Positions 15,386 to 21,043 of a stretch of 21,043 nucleotides of DNA are shown in pieces. The notes under the pieces were generated by a model. The model saw nothing but the letters and a program-made list of their open reading frames with translations, did no database searches and was not told the origin of the DNA. Position 1 is the stretch's first letter. Each line of letters begins with the position of its first letter. The stretch is from assembly GCA_963606545.1 (NCBI GenBank), contig CAVCYP010000032.1:1-21043 (forward strand). Reading direction: 5' to 3'. The position numbers and the translations under genes are program-made. Origin of the DNA: UBA9732 sp963606545. Lineage in GTDB: Bacteria > Spirochaetota > Spirochaetia > Sphaerochaetales > Sphaerochaetaceae.

Positions 15386-16740
15386 GCAGAACCATTCTTG
15401 TTGTAGATGATGAAAAACACATTAGAGAAGGGCTTGTTTCTATCCTTGAGCTGGATGGTTATACCGGGCTTCAGGCTGAAGACGGAGAAGAGGCCTGGCG
15501 TCTTATAAACGAAAAGTCCGTAGACCTTGTTATAACTGACTTAAGAATGCCAAAGATGTCCGGAATGGACCTCCTTAAGAAGATTTTTACCACTTATCCT
15601 ACAATTCCGGTCATTGTTCTTACTGGACATGGCACCATTGAAGAAGCTGTTGTTGCTATGCAAAACGGTGCTGTTGACTTCTTAACCAAGCCTGTTAACG
15701 TGGATCATCTTGGCGTTCTCATTAAGAAAAGTCTGTCCAACAAGGATCTTGCAGACACCAACCGCCAGTTAAAGCAGGAACTGGATAATCTGAGAATTCA
15801 AAATGGTTTTACAAGGATTGTAGGCAAGAGCCAAGGCGTGGTAAAACTGTTGGATACTATTCAGAGAATAGCCCCTTCTAGGGCATCGGTTTTAATTACC
15901 GGAGAGAGCGGGGTTGGTAAGGAACTTGTTGCTGAGACTATAGTTAACTATTCGGACCGGCATGACAAGCCGTTTATCAAAGTCCACTGTGCTGCCCTTA
16001 ACGCTAACCTTCTTGAAAGCGAGCTTTTTGGTCACGTGAAGGGAGCTTTTACAGGTGCTACTGCAGATAAAAAGGGGCGTTTTGAGCTGGCAGACGGCGG
16101 AACTATCTTCCTAGATGAAATTGGCGAAATTGACGCCAACACGCAAATTAAGCTACTCAGAGTCCTCCAAGAGCATGAGTTTGAGAAAGTGGGCGGCGAG
16201 AAGACTCTTAAAACCGATGTCCGCGTCATAGCCGCAACCAATAGAAATTTGGAAGAAGAAATCAAAAAGGGTAATTTTAGAGAAGATTTATATTACAGAC
16301 TTAACGTTGTTAAACTTGAAGTTCCACCTCTTAGAGAGAGAAAAGAAGATATTTTCCTCTTGGCTACTGAATTCCTAAATCAGGTGAACAAAGAAAACAA
16401 CAAGATGGTTGAAGGTTTTTCTTCTGAAGTTAGATCTAAGCTTTCTAGTTATGACTGGCCTGGCAACATAAGGGAACTTAGAAACTGCATAGAAAGTGCT
16501 GTTGTTATGTGCCGTGGAAAGGTAATTGAACTTGATGATTTACCAAGTACTGTTCGTAATGCTTCAAAAGACGGCTGTATTGAAATACCTTTGGGAACAA
16601 CTATGGAAGCAGCTGAGAAAACAATTATTTTAGCTACTTTAACTTATTGCAAAGGCAACAAATCTAAGGCTGCCGATATTCTAGAGCTTGGAAGAAAGAC
16701 GGTTATCAGAAAGCTTCAGGAGTATGAGGCTTCCAATTGA
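15382..16740 (+). CDS. NtrC-family sigma-54-dependent response regulator
   Basis: A 452-residue activator of RpoN (sigma-54) promoters. The receiver domain (1-120) has acidic D9/D10, phospho-acceptor D53 (ITDLRMP), T81 and K103. The AAA+ domain has Walker A GESGVGKE (174-181), an intact sigma-54-contacting GAFTGA loop (221-226), Walker B TIFLDEIGEI (241-250), sensor RVIAATNRNL (281-290) and the arginine-finger region FREDLYYRLN (299-308). The C-terminal Fis-type helix-turn-helix lies at about 408-447. All key residues are present, so it should be fully active. AGGAGG (15372-15377) precedes the ATG. No -24/-12 promoter was recognised in the intergenic DNA here, so its targets are probably elsewhere. 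Confidence 0.93.
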   Translation: MSRTILVVDDEKHIREGLVSILELDGYTGLQAEDGEEAWRLINEKSVDLVITDLRMPKMSGMDLLKKIFTTYPTIPVIVLTGHGTIEEAVVAMQNGAVDFLTKPVNVDHLGVLIKKSLSNKDLADTNRQLKQELDNLRIQNGFTRIVGKSQGVVKLLDTIQRIAPSRASVLITGESGVGKELVAETIVNYSDRHDKPFIKVHCAALNANLLESELFGHVKGAFTGATADKKGRFELADGGTIFLDEIGEIDANTQIKLLRVLQEHEFEKVGGEKTLKTDVRVIAATNRNLEEEIKKGNFREDLYYRLNVVKLEVPPLRERKEDIFLLATEFLNQVNKENNKMVEGFSSEVRSKLSSYDWPGNIRELRNCIESAVVMCRGKVIELDDLPSTVRNASKDGCIEIPLGTTMEAAEKTIILATLTYCKGNKSKAADILELGRKTVIRKLQEYEASN

Positions 16741-18851
16741 CAGAACAACAAATCTACGAAATTTTTGACCAAGATGGGGTTCTCTGTAATGGCCTGAAGA
16801 ACTATGAATTTAGAGAAGGGCAGTTAAAAATGGCCTTAGATGTGCTTCACTGTTATAAAAATAACTGTATTGGAGCAATTGAGGCGGGAACCGGTATTGG
16901 CAAAAGTTTTGCATATCTTGTACCTGCAATTTTACAAACTGAAAACAAACCTACTGCCAAAACAAGGACTGTGGTTGCAACTTCCACCATTAATTTACAG
17001 CGACAGTTGATGGATAAGGATATTCCAAACCTACTTGATATTCTCAAGGTTGACTGTTCAGTGGCTTTTGCTGTTGGAAGGGCTCACTATATTTGTTTAA
17101 GGCGCCTTGCTGCTGAGGTGGATTCCATTGCTCTGTATAAAGATGATTCAAATTCTGACATTGCTCAGCTAAACCGTTTTGCCAATGAGTCTGAAACTGG
17201 TCTCAGAGAAGATTTTATGGGACATATTGATAGCAATATCTGGAGTAATGTTTGCTCGGATTCGGATTTTTGCATAAATGGAAAGTGCCCATATTTTAAG
17301 GATTGTTTTTACTTTAAGGCCAAGCGAAAATTGGCGGATGCATCAATTATTGTCTGCAATCACCATTTGTTATTTGTTGATAGCCACAGTAGATACACTG
17401 AAGATATCTCCTATGATGATGACGCGGTTCTTCCTGGCTTTAACCATTTGATTATTGATGAGGCTCATAATATTGAAGCAACTGCAACTGATTTGTTTAC
17501 CAATTCCTTCAACTCTTATTCCTTAATGCGTCAGTTGGGCTATATTCAGGATAGGAAAAGCTCCAAAACTGCCGGTTATGGAAAACTTTTGGATGATTTA
17601 TTGCCTTTCTGCTCTGACAGAAGCCTTTATGAGAAGATTCTAAGTGCCTATGATCTTCTGAAGGAACGTTCAGAGACAATGAATCTAATCTTCACTGATA
17701 TTCTTAACTCTATAAACTCAAACCATTTACTTCTTGATAATAACAACGCCCCAAAGGTCTTTGCTAAAAGTGGGACGGTCTCTTCTGATGTGGTGGAAGC
17801 CGGAGAAAAACTGGTTTCCCTGCTTGCGGATTTTTATATGAAAATAAAATCTGACAATGAGGCCATTGAAATGAAGGCGGAGGACCTAAAGGTTCATATT
17901 TCTAGAATTTCTGATCATATATTGTTCTTGAAAAGCTTTATTTTACGGAAAGATTGGAAGGAAGGGATTTACTATCTGGAGCTGGTTAAGCACGCAAAAG
18001 CCAAATATGTCTATTTTAACGAGGCGCCACTTGAGGTTGCGTCTGTGCTTCAGGAGGCGCTTTTCAGGCCAATTGCTTCAGTGGTCTGTACCAGTGCCAC
18101 GCTGGATTTGAACGATAACTTTGGCTATTGGTGCAGCAATATAGGCCTGCCTTTGGACAAAAGAGAGTTTGTACGCAAAGTCTACACCTCTCCCTTTGAC
18201 TACAAAAATCGCCTTATGTTACTGACCCCGTACGACACGCCACTTTTTGCCCGGGACAAAGAAGACGAATACGTTAACTTTCTCATCTCCACCATTTTTC
18301 CGGCAATTGCAAGCTCGGGGGGCGGCGCGCTTGTCCTCTTCACCAGCTTCCGGCAACTTGAACTGGTCTACCAAAGCCTCAGCCCCATGCTAGCCAGACT
18401 TGGCATCAACTGCCTCAAACAAGGCGACTTTGAGCGCCACGTCATCCTAGACCGCTTCAAAACCGATACCGACAGCGTTCTTTTTGCAACCGATAGTTTC
18501 TGGGAAGGAGTTGATGCTCCAGGCGAGACTTTAAGAATGGTTATTATCACAAAGTTACCTTTTAAGATGCCAGATGACCCAATCTTCAAGGCAAGATCAG
18601 CCATCCTAGAGGAGAAGGGCATAAGCTCATTTATGGCTTTAAGCCTTCCTGTTGCAACTATGAAGCTGAAGCAGGGTTTTGGCCGTCTTATGAGACATAC
18701 CACGGACAGAGGAATTGTCTTGATTTTGGACAGCCGAATTGTTAAAAAGAACTACGGACTTGCAATGCTCAGAGCTTTACCTGAAAGTTATCATCCTGAG
18801 ATTCAAGTTCAGTCCATTGGTACTAAAATTGAGGGGTTCCTTTATGATTAA
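16737..18851 (+). CDS. dinG: DinG/XPD-type Fe-S DNA helicase
   Basis: A 704-residue superfamily 2 5'-to-3' helicase. It has the Q-like entry YEFREGQLKMA, Walker A GTGIGKS (51-57) and DEAH (241-244). Four cysteines fit the iron-sulphur cluster of DinG/XPD helicases: C120 in HYICLRR, and C179, C184, C190 in CINGKCPYFKDC. The C-terminal motor half has ATDSFWEGVDAPGE and the motif VI block QGFGRLMRHTTDRG. No exonuclease domain is attached. The start is TTG at 16737, within TTGA overlapping the previous stop; GAGG (16726-16729) is seven bases upstream. The next in-frame ATG would delete the Q-like entry segment, so TTG is favoured. A block at 18180-18480 has unusually C-ending codons compared with the rest of the gene. 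Confidence 0.9.
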   Translation: MTEQQIYEIFDQDGVLCNGLKNYEFREGQLKMALDVLHCYKNNCIGAIEAGTGIGKSFAYLVPAILQTENKPTAKTRTVVATSTINLQRQLMDKDIPNLLDILKVDCSVAFAVGRAHYICLRRLAAEVDSIALYKDDSNSDIAQLNRFANESETGLREDFMGHIDSNIWSNVCSDSDFCINGKCPYFKDCFYFKAKRKLADASIIVCNHHLLFVDSHSRYTEDISYDDDAVLPGFNHLIIDEAHNIEATATDLFTNSFNSYSLMRQLGYIQDRKSSKTAGYGKLLDDLLPFCSDRSLYEKILSAYDLLKERSETMNLIFTDILNSINSNHLLLDNNNAPKVFAKSGTVSSDVVEAGEKLVSLLADFYMKIKSDNEAIEMKAEDLKVHISRISDHILFLKSFILRKDWKEGIYYLELVKHAKAKYVYFNEAPLEVASVLQEALFRPIASVVCTSATLDLNDNFGYWCSNIGLPLDKREFVRKVYTSPFDYKNRLMLLTPYDTPLFARDKEDEYVNFLISTIFPAIASSGGGALVLFTSFRQLELVYQSLSPMLARLGINCLKQGDFERHVILDRFKTDTDSVLFATDSFWEGVDAPGETLRMVIITKLPFKMPDDPIFKARSAILEEKGISSFMALSLPVATMKLKQGFGRLMRHTTDRGIVLILDSRIVKKNYGLAMLRALPESYHPEIQVQSIGTKIEGFLYD

Positions 18852-19575
18852 AGAATTTGAAGAAAGATTAATTGGTCTGTTGCAGGAAAAAGGACCTCTT
18901 TCTACTGTGCAAATCTACGATGCCTTTGCTCCAATGAATTCCAAAACTGTCTCGTGGCATTTGTTTGATTGTATTAAACAGGGTATTGTGGATAGGTCCA
19001 GCCATGGGCTTTATGTTTTGTCCTCCTCCTTGCCGGAGATTCAGGAGCGTTTTGAAAATATTTCTAGCTATGGTAAGAAAGTATATGACTTTTTGAGCTC
19101 AACTGGCTTTGATTTTTATTTTTCTGGAATGGATTGCTTAAACGGACTTGGGGTTTGGACACAGGGAACTTTGCCCTTGATAATTTGTACTAAGAAGACA
19201 GATGTTAAGGATGTTCAACTAGAGCTTATGCGACAGTTTGATTTACCGCTAATTGAATCAGAAACGGCCATGCTTGCTGATGAGAATATTAAAAGTCTCA
19301 TAAAAATTGTAATTCTTTCTTCCAATGATTTTACTCTTCAAAAGGGGCATTTTGCCGTTGTGGAAAAGGCTTTTGTGGATTTGTATTTTGCTGTAACCAG
19401 GCTGGAATATCCTATTCCCGTTGAGGAACTTCCTCATCTTTTGAGCTTGTTTAAGCTTAATCCTTATAGATTTAAAAAGGCCACTAAGGACAGACATTTA
19501 TCTAGTGAGTTGGATTTCTTGTTAAGTTATGACAGAAATTTTTTGAAAGCGTTGGTTAACTACTTAGACAATTAA
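18844..19575 (+). CDS. Winged-helix protein of unknown function, faintly AbiEi/DUF6577-like
   Basis: A 243-residue protein that I do not firmly recognise. Residues about 5-60 look like a winged helix: 'LIGLLQEKGPLSTVQIYDAF' then 'SKTVSWHLFDCIKQGIVDRS' followed by a wing-like 'SHGLYVLS'. The remainder has a mixed alpha/beta pattern with 'FYFSGMDCLNGLG' and 'VVEKAFVDLYFAV'. The second resembles the 'x-x-E-K-A-L-x-D-L' helix of AbiEi-type antitoxin C-terminal domains and of DUF6577 proteins; this is a faint similarity, not a firm family call. The ATG at 18844 is supported by GAGGGG (18831-18836) seven bases upstream and gives an 8-nt overlap with dinG. An extension from 18739 lies inside dinG. 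No AbiEii nucleotidyltransferase toxin gene is adjacent. Its 3' end overlaps mtnA tail to tail by 12 nt. Confidence 0.6.
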   Translation: MIKEFEERLIGLLQEKGPLSTVQIYDAFAPMNSKTVSWHLFDCIKQGIVDRSSHGLYVLSSSLPEIQERFENISSYGKKVYDFLSSTGFDFYFSGMDCLNGLGVWTQGTLPLIICTKKTDVKDVQLELMRQFDLPLIESETAMLADENIKSLIKIVILSSNDFTLQKGHFAVVEKAFVDLYFAVTRLEYPIPVEELPHLLSLFKLNPYRFKKATKDRHLSSELDFLLSYDRNFLKALVNYLDN

Positions 19576-20628
19576 GCAGTTTTCATTGTTATCGCCTAGC
19601 TCAAAATATCGGTTTAGATCGTACGGGGAGAACATTCCGCGGTCTGTGGCAATTCCAGATATCAAGTAGGGTGGGGTCATGTCAAAGGCAGGGTAGTAGC
19701 CTTTTACGCCTTGCACTGCGGTGCGTACTCCCATGGCTTGAAGGGAGAAATTTGGGTCGCGCATTTCAATCGTGACGTTTTCATGGTTTGGATGGCCTAC
19801 ATCTGGTGCTCCGGAGATAAAGGTTGGGATTCCAAAGTGATGGGCGCAAATGGCTATCTGGCTGGTTCCAACCTTGTTAAACACGTAGCCGTCTAAGCAA
19901 ATTGCATCCGCTGCACAGGTAAAGACGTCAACTTTTTCTTTTGCCATGACAAAGGCGGGCATGTTATCTGTGATGACGGTTGTGTCAAAGCCCATATCCT
20001 GACAGACGGTTGCTGTAAGTCTTGCACCTTGGAAGTAGGGGCGCGTTTCAGGACAAAAAAGTCTAATGTTCTTTCCTCGGTTTTTGCATTCTTTGAGCAT
20101 CATGCCCAAAATTGTCTCAGCAAAGCACTGAGTCATGATGGTTCCTTTGTCTGGGAACATGTTAACTAGGTATTTGGCGCACTTTCCAACTTTTTCATAT
20201 CTCTGGTTGTTGGCTTCAACTACAAAGTCTCTTATGGCTAAATCCACACGTTTTCCTTCTTGTAGCGCCTTTTCAGCTGCTGGAAGACAGGCTTCTGTGA
20301 CAATTTTCATTCTATTTACAGTTGTAGGTCTTGCATGAGAAATGGTATAGGCGGCTTTTTTTAGATATTCCATTTGCTCCTTTGCGCCAAGATTTCTGCA
20401 TTCCCAGGCAGCCAGGGCCATACCCATTGGAGCTGCGGTGAACGGTCCAGCAGACTGAGTGACCATGTCAGTTATGGCTTTGGTAAGTTCCAGATGAGTT
20501 TTGCAGATGACAAATTCAACTTTAGCCGGATAGATTCGTCTATCTAGAATCCTGACTTCTCCGTTGTCATACCAAGCAATATTTTCATACTGCAACATAT
20601 ACGCCAAATCTTTATCTTGCCTCTCCAT
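19564..20628 (-). CDS. mtnA: Divergent S-methyl-5-thioribose-1-phosphate isomerase (MtnA-like)
   Basis: A 354-residue protein of the eIF2B-like isomerase superfamily, expected to convert methylthioribose-1-phosphate to methylthioribulose-1-phosphate in methionine salvage. Diagnostic pieces: NGEVRILDRRIYP (22-34), RPTTVN (100-105), catalytic Cys168 in TQCFAE, ETRPYFQGARLTA (194-206) with DNMPAFVM (221-228), catalytic Asp241 followed by GYVFNKVGT (247-255), and AFDMTPPYLI (314-323). It departs from classical MtnA: the THCNAGALAT block is TQCFAETILG, and the 'RGAPAIG' segment reads SAGPFTAAPMG. A different sugar-1-phosphate substrate is therefore possible. A ribosome site GAAGGAG (20640-20646) lies 11 bases upstream. 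A 6S-like RNA and a terminator hairpin precede it on the same strand. Confidence 0.78.
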   Translation of the reverse strand: MERQDKDLAYMLQYENIAWYDNGEVRILDRRIYPAKVEFVICKTHLELTKAITDMVTQSAGPFTAAPMGMALAAWECRNLGAKEQMEYLKKAAYTISHARPTTVNRMKIVTEACLPAAEKALQEGKRVDLAIRDFVVEANNQRYEKVGKCAKYLVNMFPDKGTIMTQCFAETILGMMLKECKNRGKNIRLFCPETRPYFQGARLTATVCQDMGFDTTVITDNMPAFVMAKEKVDVFTCAADAICLDGYVFNKVGTSQIAICAHHFGIPTFISGAPDVGHPNHENVTIEMRDPNFSLQAMGVRTAVQGVKGYYPAFDMTPPYLISGIATDRGMFSPYDLNRYFELGDNNENCLIV

Positions 20629-20650
20629 AGTTGAATGACTCCTTCTTTAT

Positions 20651-20673
20651 AATAAAGCCCGCTTGTAGCGGGC
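20651..20673 (-). terminator. Terminator hairpin between the 6S-like RNA and mtnA
   Basis: On the minus strand GCCCGC, loop TACAA, GCGGGC is followed by TTTATTAT. The six G-C pairs make it stable, but the T-run is interrupted. It ends about five bases before the mtnA ribosome site. It could end the 6S RNA with some readthrough into mtnA, or mtnA may have its own unseen promoter. Confidence 0.65.
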
Positions 20674-20683
20674 GCAAATAGTC

Positions 20684-20860
20684 AAAAAGGTTACGGAATT
20701 GGGATTTGAATCTCTTGAACCGATGGTTCAAGGGGGACTCCCAGTTAAGCCACAGATTCTGTTCCTTAAAAACCCTGAGGCAGGAGCAATGCACCGTTTC
20801 TATGCCGGAATCCGTCTATAAAGTTTGAGCAAGAGAATTACACCCCAGCTCCGCAACTGC
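20684..20860 (-). ncRNA. ssrS: 6S RNA (RNA polymerase regulator)
   Basis: Three nested long-range stems give a rod: GUUGCGGA with UCCGUAAC (20850-20857 / 20690-20697), UCUCUUG with CAAGAGA (20830-20836 / 20711-20717), and ACGGAUUC with GAAUCUGU (20808-20815 / 20752-20759). Between the last two lies an open bubble. Its 3' side holds the alternative hairpin CUUGAACC-AUC-GGUUCAAG (20714-20732), nearly identical to the CUUGAACC...GGUUCAAG of E. coli 6S RNA, and mutually exclusive with the middle stem as in known 6S RNAs. The length of about 170 nt fits. A weak -10 (TAACAT, 20865-20870) places the start at about 20858, exactly at the closing stem. The RNA is expected to bind sigma-70 holoenzyme and mimic an open promoter. 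The ends are approximate. Confidence 0.78.
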
Positions 20861-20942
20861 CTTGATGTTAACACACAAAAAACAGCAATGGAAGCCTTTA
20901 TTTTGCGTTTTTTGTGAAGTTTACTTTAAATTTACTGTAGTA

Positions 20943-20971
20943 TTGACAGGATTAATTACAGACGTTATATT
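20943..20971 (+). promoter_or_regulatory. Near-consensus sigma-70 promoter at the right end
   Basis: A perfect TTGACA (20943-20948), a 17-base spacer and TATATT (20966-20971) make the strongest promoter in the window. The start would be near 20978. It points away from the 6S-like RNA, towards the window edge. Confidence 0.7.
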
Positions 20972-21001
20972 GAAAAAGGATTTTTTATTGAGGATTTTTG
21001 A

Positions 21002-21028
21002 GGGATCGAAATTTTCGGTCCCTTTTTT
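21002..21028 (+). terminator. Intrinsic terminator shortly after the right-end promoter
   Basis: GGGATCGAAA pairs with TTTTCGGTCCC (21002-21022, one G-T pair) and is followed by six T (21023-21028). It would release an RNA of about 50 nt started at the promoter above, unless it acts as an attenuator for a gene beyond the window. Confidence 0.7.
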
Positions 21029-21043
21029 ATGGCTTTATGTTGA

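Noticed and set aside
18739..18843. Extended start of the winged-helix gene
   Set aside because: It lies inside dinG, which encodes conserved helicase residues there; ATG 18844 has a better ribosome site.
18844..20628. Toxin-antitoxin or abortive-infection module (AbiEi-like gene plus neighbour)
   Set aside because: The neighbour is an MtnA-like isomerase on the other strand with its catalytic residues; there is no nucleotidyltransferase toxin and no mobile-element context.
20700..20730. tRNA-like T-arm (GATTCAAATC on the minus strand)
   Set aside because: No acceptor stem, anticodon arm or paired T-stem can be formed around it; the segment fits the 3' side of the 6S rod instead.
20988..21043. 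Coding start at TTG 20988 with AAGGA upstream
   Set aside because: The predicted RNA start lies at the would-be ribosome site and the frame passes through a good terminator hairpin; the frame runs off the window, so it cannot be judged.

Overview
The window looks like chromosomal housekeeping DNA from a low-to-moderate-GC bacterium. It is most probably a treponeme-like spirochaete. The basis is the cvpA / delta-prime-like / NtrB-type kinase / sigma-54 regulator run, and a DUF4912 gene next to a GH57 glucan-branching enzyme gene. I recall both arrangements from Treponema genomes, but no search was possible, so the assignment is an inference. No phage, transposase, integrase or CRISPR signature is visible. 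Two runs of N interrupt the sequence (7459-7479 and 8686-9581).

Left part: an MFS sugar-symporter-like gene (minus, 7-1392) diverges from a plus-strand series. That series is a DegT/ArnB-fold aminotransferase homologue lacking the PLP lysine (1488-2525), NAD kinase (2569-3420), recN (3413-5071), a DUF4912 protein (5116-5802) and a GH57 branching enzyme (5802-7433). Tight overlaps (nadK/recN 8 nt, DUF4912/GH57 1 nt) indicate co-transcription.

Middle: an ornithine decarboxylase-like gene (minus, 7502-8671), an 896-base unsequenced gap, a 24-bp-period repeat of small hairpins abutting the gap, two tandem A/T-rich hairpins, and secA (minus, 9725-12514). The secA -10 box lies exactly six bases before the ATG and no Shine-Dalgarno is seen, so it may be leaderless. 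The DegT-like gene shows the same arrangement.

Right part: a good promoter (12556-12584) drives a tightly overlapping operon: cvpA, DNA polymerase III delta-prime-like subunit, cytosolic NtrB-type histidine kinase, NtrC-type sigma-54 activator, DinG-type Fe-S helicase, and a winged-helix protein of unknown role. The last gene overlaps by 12 nt, tail to tail, with a divergent mtnA-like isomerase gene (minus).

Upstream of mtnA on the same strand is a ~170-nt RNA. It has three nested long-range stems and the alternative TTGAACC/GGTTCAA hairpin of 6S RNA, and it is separated from mtnA by one terminator-like hairpin. The far right end has a near-consensus plus-strand promoter followed about 25-50 nt later by an intrinsic terminator, so a very short RNA or an attenuated leader is predicted there.

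The points most worth a second look are the lysine-less DegT homologue, the 6S RNA-mtnA unit, the promoter-terminator pair at the right edge, the orphan winged-helix gene, the two candidate leaderless genes, the repeat at the gaps, and patchy codon usage inside otherwise ordinary genes.
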